DNA of 64,000 nucleotides, taken from Actinokineospora enzanensis DSM 44649. Its GTDB lineage: Bacteria; Actinomycetota; Actinomycetes; Mycobacteriales; Pseudonocardiaceae. Within the stretch, counting starts at the first letter, position 1. The number at the start of each line of letters is the position of its first letter. The stretch covers positions 60,076 to 124,075 of the forward strand of contig NZ_KB894429.1 in NCBI RefSeq assembly GCF_000374445.1, read 5' to 3'. Below, one piece after another: positions 24,943 to 33,239 of the stretch. The notes beneath the pieces are model-generated. The model was given only the letters and a program-made list of their open reading frames with translations. It searched no databases and was not told the DNA's origin. The translations under genes and the position numbers were made by a program.

Positions 24943-26181
24943 GTGATGGGCAGTCTCGCGTTCGTGGAGAGCAATCTGACGGGTACCGGCATGCGCGCCT
25001 TGCGCTTCGCCCACGAATCCGGTTGGCGGACATTGTTCGTCACCGCGGACCTAAGCATGTACACAAAGGACGCTGCGGCGGCCGCCACGATCGACGAATG
25101 CGCCGACGAGATCGTGGAATGCCCGAGCACCATCGACCCCGACCTGGTCGAGAAGCACCTCCTGGACCACCGCGACGACCTGGTCGGCGTCCTGACCGTC
25201 GGCGAGTACTACGTCCCGGTCGCCACCGAGGTCGCCGCCCGGCTCGGCCTTCCCGGCCTGTCCCCGGCCGCGGCCCTGCTCGCCAGGAACAAGCTGGAAA
25301 GCCGCCGCGCGTGTTCGGCCGCGGGTGTGCCGGTGCCCGCGTTCGGTTTCGCCGGGAATGCCGTGGAAACGGCCGAGGTGCTGGCCCGGACCGGCCTGCC
25401 CTGCGTGGTGAAGCCGGTCGACGAATCGGCGAGCGTGGGGGTGTCGTTGTGCCGCGGCGAGGGCGAGGTGACGGCCCGGATCATCGAGTTGTCCGCGTCG
25501 GACCGCAACTCGCGCGGACAGCGACACACGCCGGGCGGCCTGATCGAACAATGCGTGTTCGGCCCGGAAGTCAGCGTGGAAACGGTGACGTACCAAGGAA
25601 AGCACACCGTTCTCGGCGTCACCGAGAAGTCCGTCGGCCAGGTCCCGTGGTTCGTCGAGACCGGCCACACGTTCCCGTCCGCCCTGCCCCCGACCGTCAC
25701 CGAACCCGCGGCCGCCGTCGCCCTCGCCGCCCTGGACGCGATCGGCTTCGACTTCGGCGCCGCCCACACGGAGCTCAAGCTCACCGCCGACGGCCCGGTG
25801 CTCATCGAGATCAACCCGCGCACCCCCGGCGACCACATCCCCACCCTGGTCCGCAACGCCACCGGCGTCGGCCTCCTCGAACAGTACGTCGCCATGCACG
25901 CGGGCGCCGCCCCCCGCCTCTCGCCGACGACCACCGCCGCCTCCGCCATCCGCTTCCTCACCGGCCGCGAAGGCACCGTCCGCGCGGTCGACGGCATCTC
26001 GGAGGCCGAGCGCGTGCCCGGGGTGGTCGAGGTCGCCCTGCGGGTCACGGCAGGCGCCCACACCCACTGGCCCACCAACAGCCACCACCGCATCGGCCAC
26101 GTCATCGCGGTGGGCACCACACCCGCCGAGGCATCGGCCCGCGCGGAGGCCGCACGTGCGCTGTTGACCGTGGCGTACTGA
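24943..26181 (+). CDS. ATP-grasp ligase (dipeptide/amide-forming)
   Basis: The start is a GTG at 24943 directly followed by an ATG, behind GGGGAA. The 412-residue protein shows the ATP-grasp order: N-terminal pre-ATP domain, LARNKLESRRACSAAGVPVP (about 109-128), PCVVKPVDESASVGVSLC (about 148-165) with the ATP Lys, and the metal-binding HTELKLTADGPVLIEINPRTPGD (split across about 267-290; Glu and Asn ligands). Homologues of this class join an acid to an amine through an acyl phosphate, as in dapdiamide and alanyl-amino-acid ligases. It would form the amide of an NRPS-free diaminopropionate peptide. It is the last gene of the cluster run. Confidence 0.88.
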   Translation: MMGSLAFVESNLTGTGMRALRFAHESGWRTLFVTADLSMYTKDAAAAATIDECADEIVECPSTIDPDLVEKHLLDHRDDLVGVLTVGEYYVPVATEVAARLGLPGLSPAAALLARNKLESRRACSAAGVPVPAFGFAGNAVETAEVLARTGLPCVVKPVDESASVGVSLCRGEGEVTARIIELSASDRNSRGQRHTPGGLIEQCVFGPEVSVETVTYQGKHTVLGVTEKSVGQVPWFVETGHTFPSALPPTVTEPAAAVALAALDAIGFDFGAAHTELKLTADGPVLIEINPRTPGDHIPTLVRNATGVGLLEQYVAMHAGAAPRLSPTTTAASAIRFLTGREGTVRAVDGISEAERVPGVVEVALRVTAGAHTHWPTNSHHRIGHVIAVGTTPAEASARAEAARALLTVAY

Positions 26182-26198
26182 GCTTTCCGGCCGCTCCC

Positions 26199-26654
26199 TT
26201 AGGTCGGGTCGCCGGTCAGGCAGTGCTGGACGAGTGGACCGAAGCGGGTGACCAGCTCGTCGACCGATGCCGACGCGAGGGGTTCGAGGCGGATGATGTA
26301 GCGGGCCACCGCGAGACCGAGGATCTGGACGTTGACCATGCCCGCCCGCATCGCGGCGTCCGGTGTGTCCAGCAGTCCGGCCAGCCGGTCGGTGATCTCC
26401 CGTGCGATGAACTCGCGCAGCAATGCCTGGGAGCCTTCGTCGGTGGGCGCGGATCGGGTGAGCAGCACCAGGGGAGTGCGTTCGGAGCGGTCGAGGTTCT
26501 CCAGGAGCGTGCGGACGACGCGTTCGCCGATGCCGTCCAGGCCGCCGGTGAAGACGGACTCGATGGCGGGTGGGACGGCGTCGGACATCTCCAGGGCGGC
26601 GCTGAACAGGCCCTGCATGGTGCCGAAGAAGTAGAACACCATGGCCGGGTCCAC
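26199..26654 (-). pseudogene. 5'-truncated TetR family regulator
   Basis: The readable part encodes a TetR C-terminal domain (DRSERTPLVLLTRSAPTDEG, then QILGLAVARYIIRLEPLASASVDEL). Reading upstream in frame gives SFGAIAAAAEVDPAMVFYFFGT, the recognition half of a TetR helix-turn-helix, then 'ALRRH' and an in-frame TAG at 26701-26703. The first ~25 residues, including helix 1 of the DNA-binding domain, are missing. The only start (GTG at 26654) lies inside the helix-turn-helix. The break coincides with the 5' side of the NACHT gene, so a deletion or rearrangement probably removed the gene start. It may once have controlled the adjacent cluster. Confidence 0.7.
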
Positions 26655-26780
26655 CTCCGCTGCGGCGGCGATCGCACCGAACGAGTGACGACGCAGGGCC
26701 TACAGCGGACGGGTGAACATGCGCCGTTCAGCGGAGATGGGCCGGGCGTCCGGAGCAAGCTGGTACCCGGCCGCTGCCGA

Positions 26781-28868
26781 ATGCGCGTGGCCGCGGAGGT
26801 GGCCCCGGTGGCGCCCGAACCCCCTACAGCGCCCGTGACCGACGAAAGCCTGGTGGTGCGCAACGACGCGGCCACGTGCACGGCGGCCGGCCTGGTCCAG
26901 GCAGGCGTGGTGCACGGCGGACTGCACCTGCACCCACCCGCCGAGCCGCGCGGTTCGCCGGAACCGCGGACGTCCGGGACGGATGCCGGGCGGTCCACCG
27001 ATGAGCTGGCCAGGCGGGTGGAGGCGCAGTGGCGGGCCGCGGCCGCGGAGCGGGGGTTGGTGGATCGGCCGTTGAAGGTGTACTGGCGGTGGTCGGACTC
27101 GGGGATCAGCGGGCCGCCGGAGGACGCGGTCGGCGATCCGGGGCACGTGCGGTTCGCGCCATTGCCCGGACTGCCGCGGGTGGGGTCCGCGCGGTTGGCT
27201 CGGGGTGAGGTCGGGGACCTGTTCGGGGTATACGGGGGACTGGACTCGGGGCGGATCGTCCTGGTGGGCGACGCGGGCTCGGGTAAATCGGGCGCGATGA
27301 TCCGACTGCTGCTGGACGCCGTCGCGCACCGCGCGGGGTTGGGCGATCCCGCGGTTCGTGCGCGAGTACCGGTGCCGGTCCTCCTCACCGCGTTCGACTG
27401 GGTGCCCGATCGTGAAGGGTTCGTCGAGTGGGTGACGCGCAGGCTGGAGGTCGAGCACCGGTTCCTCAAGACGGCCCGCGGCTCGATGTCCTCGGCGCGG
27501 GCGCTGGTGGACGAGGGGCTGGTGAGCGTCCTGCTCGACGGCGTCGACGAGATGGCGCCCGCGGCCCGCGGCCGGGTGCTGCGCGAGGTGAGCAGGCAGG
27601 CCCGGTGTCGTGTCGTGCTGTCCAGCCGCAGCCGGGAGCTGGCGCAGGCCGTCACGGGTGGTCACCTGCGTGGCGCCGCCGCGCTCGAACTGATCCCGAT
27701 CGAGCCCGTCCGGGCGGCCGACCACCTGGCGTTGCGCGTGGTGCACCCGGTCCCCGCCGCGTGGCGGACGCTGATCGACCGGCTGCGCGGCGGTCGGGAC
27801 CCGGCATTGGCAGGTGCGCTGGACACGCCGCTCATGCTCGGACTGCTGCTGGACACCTATCTCCCGCACGACGCGGTGGACGAGCTGTGCGACCGGGAGC
27901 GGTTCCCCACCGGACAGACGGTCGAGGACCACCTGCTCGCCCGCGTGCTCCCCACGGCGTACGACACGCACCCGGGCGCGCCACGTCCGGCGTACACGCT
28001 GGCGCAGGCCGAGCGGTGGCTGGGTTTCCTCGCGGGGCAGATGAACCGGGAGGACACCCGGGACCTGGCCTGGTGGCGGATCGGGCGCTGGAAACCGGCC
28101 TGGCCGCGGATCGCGGTCTCCGGAGTGCTCGTCGGGCTGGCGGACGGGCTGGCGTGCGGGTTCCTGTTCGGCCGCGTGGTCGGGCTGGCGGTCGGCCTCG
28201 GCGTGGCGTTGCTGATCTTCGCCACCGGCAGGCTCGGCGCCGACAAGTACAACCGGTATCCGCCCCAGTACCACGGGCTGCGCTGGAACCGGCAGTCTCC
28301 CCGGGTCGCGCTCACCTTCGGGCTGCACTTCGGACCGGCGGGCACGCTCGGGTTCGCGGCGGGCGTCGGGGCCACCGGCGGGCTGTGTTTCTGGCTCGCG
28401 CTGGACTCCCCGGTCGGCGGGGTGGTCGGCGGCCTCATCTGGGTCCTGATGGCCGCGGTCGCGGCCGTGCTCACCGACGCGCTGGGCACCGCGCACCCCA
28501 CCGACGGCCTGCTCACGCCGCTGAACTCCTGGCGGGGCAACAGCCGCATGGTCGTCGCGTCCGGACTGGCCGTGGGGCTGGCGAACGGCGTCCTCTGCGG
28601 CGGCCTGTCCGAGCTCCTGCTGCGGCAGAACGGTTTCTCCCTCGGCGTCGCCACGGCGGTCACCTTCGGCGTCCCGTTCGCGATCCGCGCCGGATCCCCG
28701 TATGCCTGGTCGACGATGCTGACGGCCGCCCAGCTCCGCCGCGCGGGCGAGGGCCCGCGACACACCGTGCGCTTCCTGGAGGACGCTCGGGCGCGCGGAG
28801 TCCTGCGCACCGCCGGGCCGATCTACCAGTTCCGCCACGCCCGGCTGCAGGACCTGCTCGCGGGCTGA
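26781..28868 (+). CDS. NACHT-domain NTPase with C-terminal membrane helices
   Basis: With the ATG at 26781 the protein has 695 residues; GTG codons at 26787 and 26799 are alternatives, and no good ribosome site is visible for any of them. The motif VQAGVVHGG (about 39-47) recurs in actinobacterial NACHT and effector proteins. Walker A is GDAGSGKS (163-170) and Walker B is LLDGVDEM (251-258), followed by a sensor-1-like VVLSSRSREL. After about residue 405 come four to six Gly-rich hydrophobic helices, and the end is a short helical tail (YQFRHARLQDLL). NACHT proteins are often conflict or signalling ATPases. The function here is unknown, and the weak start may reflect the nearby rearrangement. 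Confidence 0.8.
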   Translation: MRVAAEVAPVAPEPPTAPVTDESLVVRNDAATCTAAGLVQAGVVHGGLHLHPPAEPRGSPEPRTSGTDAGRSTDELARRVEAQWRAAAAERGLVDRPLKVYWRWSDSGISGPPEDAVGDPGHVRFAPLPGLPRVGSARLARGEVGDLFGVYGGLDSGRIVLVGDAGSGKSGAMIRLLLDAVAHRAGLGDPAVRARVPVPVLLTAFDWVPDREGFVEWVTRRLEVEHRFLKTARGSMSSARALVDEGLVSVLLDGVDEMAPAARGRVLREVSRQARCRVVLSSRSRELAQAVTGGHLRGAAALELIPIEPVRAADHLALRVVHPVPAAWRTLIDRLRGGRDPALAGALDTPLMLGLLLDTYLPHDAVDELCDRERFPTGQTVEDHLLARVLPTAYDTHPGAPRPAYTLAQAERWLGFLAGQMNREDTRDLAWWRIGRWKPAWPRIAVSGVLVGLADGLACGFLFGRVVGLAVGLGVALLIFATGRLGADKYNRYPPQYHGLRWNRQSPRVALTFGLHFGPAGTLGFAAGVGATGGLCFWLALDSPVGGVVGGLIWVLMAAVAAVLTDALGTAHPTDGLLTPLNSWRGNSRMVVASGLAVGLANGVLCGGLSELLLRQNGFSLGVATAVTFGVPFAIRAGSPYAWSTMLTAAQLRRAGEGPRHTVRFLEDARARGVLRTAGPIYQFRHARLQDLLAG

Positions 28869-28939
28869 ATGTGTGTCAGGTCTGTCATCGACACACTGTC
28901 GAGATGGCCGCATGGCCCCGGCACGTGTGGGTGACCGCG

Positions 28940-30229
28940 TCAGCAGGTGACGATCAACGAGGTGAGCGCGTTGCAGACCACGGCCGCGACATCGTTGGCC
29001 GGGTTGGGATCCTGCGGTGTCCCGGCGACCCGCCCGGCGGCGGCGTTGAGCTGCCCGAGGGCGAGCAACCCGAGCGTGGCACGGACGGCCCGTTGGGTGG
29101 TACTGCCGGTGGCGAGCGGGCCGATGGTGCATGTCACCTGGGTGCCTGTGGCCGTGCAGCCTGCGGTTAGCGTGGTGGGGGTGGTTCCGAACGGCAGGTT
29201 GAGGAGCACGGTCGCCGACGTGAGGGTGTTGGGCCCGTTGTTGGTGATGCCGATGGTGTAGTCGATGCGGGCCCCGACCGGGGGCGCGGTGGCGGTGAGG
29301 GTGACGGCGGCGTCCGCGACCAGGGCGATCGCCCAGTCGCTTGCCATGATCGAGGCAGTGGGCCCACCGGGCGAGGCGGCGAGGTGGGCACGCCCGGTGC
29401 CGTCGGGGTTGACGGTGTCGAAGGCACGTCCGTTTGCCACGGTGACAAGGATCTTGCTGCCGTCCGGTGACCACTGTGGTCCGTATTCGAGCGGCCCCTT
29501 TGTCAGTGTGGACAGTCCGGTCCCGTCGGCATTGACGACGCTGGTGGCGGACGTGGTCCGACCGAAGAGCGTGAACGCGATCCGGCTGCCGTCGGGCGAC
29601 CAGTCCGGGTGCCAGGCGCTGGTGAAGTCGGGATTGTCGGTCAACCGGACGGCGTTGGTGCCCCGCAGGTCCGAGACCCAGAGATTGTCGTTGCCGAGCC
29701 CGGTGGGCAGTCCGATGTAGGCGATCCGAGTACCCTTCGGGGACACCACGGGATCCACTCCGGACACTCCGGTGGGCGTGCGCCCGGTGCCGTCGGGTTT
29801 GACCGAGACGATCACACCGTCCTGATTGGAGTAGTAGATCCGACTGTCGGGGGACCACGAGATCGTCGGCACCACGAAACCCCGGTCCACCACGCCATCC
29901 GTGCCGACCTGGATCTGACCACTGCCGTCGGCGTTCATCACCCACACCTGACCCACCCCGCCGCGACCACTGACGAACGCGACCTTCCGCCCGTCCGGCG
30001 AGACCGAGGGGGAGATGTCGTAACCCGAATCGGTGGTGAGCCGCGCCCGTTCGGTGCCATCCGGGTTGACGGAGTAGATGTCGAGGTTGTCCCCGGCCCC
30101 ATCGTGGTAGTAGATCTTCCCATTGGTACCGGGAAACGCCGCCACCGCAGGAACCGCACCCAAGGCAACACCCACGACGGCGGCGGCGACGATCGCGGCC
30201 AGACGGACACCGAACACGGCGCGCGACAT
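28940..30229 (-). CDS. secreted TolB-like beta-propeller protein with C-terminal DUF11 domain
   Basis: The 429-residue protein starts at an ATG at 30229 behind GGGAG. A signal peptide (FGVRLAAIVAAAVVGVALG..AVAA) covers the first ~30 residues. Residues ~40-310 are five to six WD40-like/TolB blades with the PD40 pattern (NPDGTERARLTTDSG, SWSPDSRIYYS, WSPDGSRIAFTLFG, WSPDGSKILV). The C-terminal ~100 residues (VGARIDYTIGITNNGPNTLT) match DUF11, a surface-repeat domain, with Cys near the end. It is probably a secreted or wall-associated binding protein. No enzyme motif is seen. It is divergent from nothing, and ends 71 bp from the convergent NACHT stop. Confidence 0.88.
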   Translation of the reverse strand: MSRAVFGVRLAAIVAAAVVGVALGAVPAVAAFPGTNGKIYYHDGAGDNLDIYSVNPDGTERARLTTDSGYDISPSVSPDGRKVAFVSGRGGVGQVWVMNADGSGQIQVGTDGVVDRGFVVPTISWSPDSRIYYSNQDGVIVSVKPDGTGRTPTGVSGVDPVVSPKGTRIAYIGLPTGLGNDNLWVSDLRGTNAVRLTDNPDFTSAWHPDWSPDGSRIAFTLFGRTTSATSVVNADGTGLSTLTKGPLEYGPQWSPDGSKILVTVANGRAFDTVNPDGTGRAHLAASPGGPTASIMASDWAIALVADAAVTLTATAPPVGARIDYTIGITNNGPNTLTSATVLLNLPFGTTPTTLTAGCTATGTQVTCTIGPLATGSTTQRAVRATLGLLALGQLNAAAGRVAGTPQDPNPANDVAAVVCNALTSLIVTC

Positions 30230-30347
30230 GAGATCACAACTCCCTCGGGCAGCGGACGGACACCTCCAACGTATGCAGCCACCGCTGATGCCGGTATTAC
30301 CCGATCCGGTCGCTTGCCACCCCACACCCACACGGAGCACCTGGTCG

Positions 30348-30908
30348 TCAACGATCACGCCAGGTCAGTGGCGAGAGGGTCACGGCCGCCTCGGCGATCC
30401 GCCGCCCGACCGCCGTCCTCAGCCCCTGCCGCGCCGAGTCGATCCACCCGTCGACCCGCCGAACGCCCACGTCGCGATACTCGACCGCCTGCAACAGCAT
30501 CTCCAGCTTGTCGGCATCCTTGGCACACAACGCCTCCAGCGACCGCCGCGACTCGTACTCGTCGACCGCGTCGCGCACCATCCCGCGAGATCGCCCAGGC
30601 AGCTTCTCGGTCTGATCAGCGGTGATCCGGCGTGGCTCGGGCCTGGTCAGGTACTCGCCGACGGTGTGCGGCAGGTCGCCCGTCCGGGTTTCCTGACTGT
30701 CATGCCAGATCGCCAACAACGCGGCCCGGCCGGGGTCCGCACCTTCCTCGGCCGCGAGAATCGCCGCGAGCTGGGCGACCCGCAAGCTGTGTTCGGCAAC
30801 GGACTCGGGATCCCGCACCCCAGCATGCCACCACCCGGCGCGCCGAATCCGCTTCAATATCCCCAACTCGTAACCGAAAGCTGCGATTGCGGCAGCGTCT
30901 TCTGACAC
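30348..30908 (-). CDS. HD-domain phosphohydrolase (YfbR-like 5'-nucleotidase type)
   Basis: This is a 186-residue protein with a GTG start at 30908. The metal ligands are visible: His40 in ESVAEHSLRVAQLAA and the His69-Asp70 pair in LLAIWHDSQETRTGDLPH, with the downstream Asp in LCAKDADKLEMLLQAVEY. This is the HD_3/YfbR pattern, in which 2'-deoxynucleotides are dephosphorylated. Actual substrates may differ. It lies 40 bp from the flavoprotein stop in the same direction, so XRE, flavoprotein and HD gene probably form one operon. Confidence 0.85.
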   Translation of the reverse strand: MSEDAAAIAAFGYELGILKRIRRAGWWHAGVRDPESVAEHSLRVAQLAAILAAEEGADPGRAALLAIWHDSQETRTGDLPHTVGEYLTRPEPRRITADQTEKLPGRSRGMVRDAVDEYESRRSLEALCAKDADKLEMLLQAVEYRDVGVRRVDGWIDSARQGLRTAVGRRIAEAAVTLSPLTWRDR

Positions 30909-30947
30909 AGGTCACCCTCTTCTGTCGACAACAAGTGGTCCAGTCTT

Positions 30948-31499
30948 CTATGCGGGTGCGGCCGATTTCGCCTGTGCCACCGCTTGTAGCGCCGCGCGCC
31001 ATGGGTAGCTGTCCATGGCCTTGCCGCCGGTTCGAGGCGGGTGGGGTATGAATCCGTCTTCACCGAGCAGCACGGTGACGCCGGACTCGCGCAGCTCGGC
31101 CACGCTCCGGTGGAATACCCGGTTGTCGGCAAGAGCCGTGTTCACGAACGGAAGAACGGCGATCGGCACACCAAGACCGGTCAACTCGGCAAGCTGCGTC
31201 AGCGCGTAGGTGTCCGCGATTCCTGCTGCCCATTTGTTGATGGTGTTGTAGGTGGCAGGGGCGACGACGACCGCGGTCGCCTTGGGCAAGGGTGGTTGAC
31301 CGGTGCGCTGGTGTCCGGTGCGGACCGGGTGTCCGGTGAGTTCTTCGAGCGCGTCGAGATCGAGGAAATGTTCGACCGCTGCCGGGGTGGCGATGCACCA
31401 CACGTCCCAGCCATCGGATCGGGCCAATCGCACCATGTGCGCTATGTGGCCTGCCGGGCCTGCGCCGCAGATCATCAGGTAGAGGACTGGTGTGGTCAT
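30948..31499 (-). CDS. flavoprotein (FMN-binding, PPCDC/UbiX-like family)
   Basis: This is a 183-residue protein whose ATG overlaps the upstream XRE gene stop (ATGA). The N-terminus VLYLMICGAGPAGHIAHMVRLARSDGWDVW is the Rossmann-like start of the flavoprotein family PF02441. AVVVAPATYNTINKWAAGIADTYALTQL (about 77-104) is its conserved FMN/substrate loop (compare 'APATxNTINKxAxGIAD'). Family members decarboxylate or modify small molecules, or act as coenzyme enzymes (CoaC). In Pseudonocardiales such genes regularly pair with XRE regulators; the role of that pairing is unknown. A partial, broken copy lies at 32915-33125. Confidence 0.85.
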   Translation of the reverse strand: MTTPVLYLMICGAGPAGHIAHMVRLARSDGWDVWCIATPAAVEHFLDLDALEELTGHPVRTGHQRTGQPPLPKATAVVVAPATYNTINKWAAGIADTYALTQLAELTGLGVPIAVLPFVNTALADNRVFHRSVAELRESGVTVLLGEDGFIPHPPRTGGKAMDSYPWRAALQAVAQAKSAAPA

Positions 31500-32692
31500 G
31501 TCTCGACTCCCGCTCTGGCTGCCATCTGCTTGGCCAACTTCGCCGGTTCGCCCGCTGTGTTGTTCAACAATGACCGGAGCAGGTTGTGTGCCAGTGGTCG
31601 ACAGCGCACTTCTTCCGGTGCGATTTGCTCGGCCTGCGCGAGCAGGAGCACGGCTTGATGGTAGTTGCCGACGCTGGCATGGGCCCTCGTCAGGTCGAGC
31701 GTGTAGTTGGATCGCCGTTCGGCGGGCAGGGTCGAGACGGCGTCGGGATGGATTGTCTCGGCGAACTCCAGGGCTTGCCCGCCTTCGTGCAGGCGCACGA
31801 GCGCGGAGACTCGATGGATCATGGTGTTGGCCGTACCGAAGAATGTGTGGTGCGTGTCGTAGTTCGGCTTGAATCGCCGCGCTGTCTGCATTGCCACCTC
31901 ATGCATCTCCCAGGCGAGCGAGGCATTGTCCTGGCCCGCGGCTGTTATGGACGCGGCGAGGTACAACATGCCTTGCAGTGACAAGAGTCGGGCTGGGTCG
32001 GCATCGACCTCGCCTCGCATTCGGTCGGCCATGGCCAGCAGTACATCGATCGTCTGGAGGTGGTTGCCGGTCATGGCCCGCGCGACACTGCGCGTGGCCC
32101 TCGCCAACGACCAGGTATCGCCGACGTCCAGCGCGGTGTGCATGGCCCGGTCGGCCGCGAGCCAGGCCAGGTCATGGGACTCGAACTTCAACAGCATGGA
32201 CGATGCCAACCGGTACGCGGTGACCAGGACTCGCGAGGCCGCGATGTGGTCTGCTCCCGTTGTCGTCTGCACCACGGCCTGGGCGTCGCCCATGAGGGTG
32301 GGTAGATGACGAGCGACGACCGTGAAGCGTGATGTCATCCAGGCGAGGTCGAGGTAGGAGGCCTGGCGCGTGACGCGCGCGAGGCTGACGGGGTGCTTTG
32401 TCGGTACCAGGCCTGGATAGGCGGCAAGTGCGGCGCGGATGGCCTGGACTTCGTAGTTGTCGACGCATTGGATGGCGCGTTCGGCGTTGGCGGGGTCTGT
32501 CAGCGCGGTCGGTGCGACGCCGAGCGCGTCCGCGACTGTCTCGATCATGGGTAGGCGCACCAGTTCCCGCTCACCGGACTCGACCTTGTCCAACCACGAC
32601 GTCGACCGCCCGACCATGTCGGCGAACTGCTTGCGCGACAGCTTCCGGCGCTCGCGCCAGTAGCGCACCTGAGCGCCGATGTGTCGAGCCAT
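31496..32692 (-). CDS. XRE-family regulator with long helical C-terminal domain
   Basis: The 398-residue protein uses the ATG at 32692 (GGGG eight bases upstream); an ATG at 32704 would add four residues. The N-terminal helix-turn-helix is RKQFADMVGRSTSWLDKVESGER (about 22-44). Residues ~100-395 are all-helical TPR-like repeats that probably bind a peptide or small signal. The ending RAGVET runs into the flavoprotein start. Upstream, TTGTACAA (minus strand near 32752-32760) resembles TGTACAA ahead of the next XRE gene, a possible shared operator. The paralogous gene on the other side of the scar (33240-34469) shares this architecture. Confidence 0.88.
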   Translation of the reverse strand: MARHIGAQVRYWRERRKLSRKQFADMVGRSTSWLDKVESGERELVRLPMIETVADALGVAPTALTDPANAERAIQCVDNYEVQAIRAALAAYPGLVPTKHPVSLARVTRQASYLDLAWMTSRFTVVARHLPTLMGDAQAVVQTTTGADHIAASRVLVTAYRLASSMLLKFESHDLAWLAADRAMHTALDVGDTWSLARATRSVARAMTGNHLQTIDVLLAMADRMRGEVDADPARLLSLQGMLYLAASITAAGQDNASLAWEMHEVAMQTARRFKPNYDTHHTFFGTANTMIHRVSALVRLHEGGQALEFAETIHPDAVSTLPAERRSNYTLDLTRAHASVGNYHQAVLLLAQAEQIAPEEVRCRPLAHNLLRSLLNNTAGEPAKLAKQMAARAGVET

Positions 32693-32867
32693 GGCACACC
32701 CCATCCGGACCGCGTTGATGGCTTCACTCTAGAGAACCGGCGGTCACACATTTTGTACAAGTCGTCACGGACCGTCCGCCTATCCTTCTGCTGCGGGCAA
32801 CCAACGCCGGATCTACGCCGGTATCGGTGCTTCCAACCATCAACCACAGCGATAGCGAAGGAAATCG

Positions 32868-32918
32868 ATGCCTGCCACGCCCCGGGCTGTTGCTCTCGGT
32901 CGTACTCTGCGGCGAACC
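32868..32918 (+). pseudogene. 5' remnant of a DUF5753-type XRE regulator gene
   Basis: The sequence ATGCCTGCCACGCC... encodes MPATPRAVALGRTLRR, which aligns with MSSTPRGVALGRALRQ, the start of the intact regulator at 35317. Even the upstream block ATAGCGAAGGAA is shared (32849-32860 here, 35301-35312 there). The match stops after about 16 codons, where reverse-oriented flavoprotein sequence begins. Confidence 0.7.
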
Positions 32919-33125
32919 GGATGCCCGGTGAGGTCGGCGAGGGCGTCGAGATCGAGGAAGTGCTCGACCGCCGCCGGAGTGGCAAGGCACCACGCGTCCC
33001 AGCCGTCGGACCGGGCCAACGTCACCATGCGCTCTGTGTGGTCCGCGGGCCCGCGCCGCAGATCATCAGGTAGAGGACTGGTGTGCTCACGCTCCGACTC
33101 CTGCCTGTGCTGCGCGCCGATACGG
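32915..33125 (-). pseudogene. partial copy of an XRE-end/flavoprotein-start junction
   Basis: On the minus strand this stretch first gives RAAQAGVGA and a stop, matching the end of the XRE gene at 31496 (MAARAGVET). It then gives an overlapping GTG start and STPVLYLMICGAGP, matching the intact flavoprotein. A one-base deletion near 33045 shifts the frame, after which MVTLARSDGWDAWCLATPAA continues the match until the sequence stops at GHPVR, about residue 60. Identity to 31320-31515 is very high, with an uninterrupted identical run of about 33 bases around the start region. It is a decayed partial duplication. Confidence 0.75.
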
Positions 33126-33239
33126 GTGGTCGACGGTTGTACTTCAGGTCGCGAGGGCCCCATGAGCACGCTCCACGCGCACTGTCCTGTACAAGGCTGG
33201 ATCGCGCTAGGCTGGCGAATGAAACGAGGTGGTGCCGGG

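Larger units (their letters stand above)
32693..33239. other. rearranged interval between two XRE genes
   Basis: No intact gene is present. It contains the promoter region of the minus-strand XRE gene (TTGTACAA near 32752-32760), a 5' gene remnant at 32868-32918, a broken XRE-end/flavoprotein copy at 32915-33125, and the upstream region of the plus-strand XRE gene with TGTACAA near 33188 and TAGGCT near 33210. Confidence 0.5.

Noticed and set aside
13346..26181. Staphyloferrin B-like siderophore cluster because of the SbnA/SbnB pair
   Set aside because: No IucA/IucC-type siderophore synthetases, citrate-forming enzyme or decarboxylase (SbnC/E/F/G/H types) are present. Sulfate activation has no place in that pathway.
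13346..26181. Sulfazecin-like monobactam cluster
   Set aside because: Dap supply and a sulfotransferase fit, but no NRPS modules or thioesterase are present in the window. An ATP-grasp ligase replaces them, so the identity cannot be claimed.
23298..28868. One giant 1856-residue protein across the MFS, ATP-grasp and NACHT region
   Set aside because: Its first ~1100 residues are Arg/Pro/Gly-rich shadow sequence of other genes. Only the last 695 residues have domain motifs, starting at 26781.
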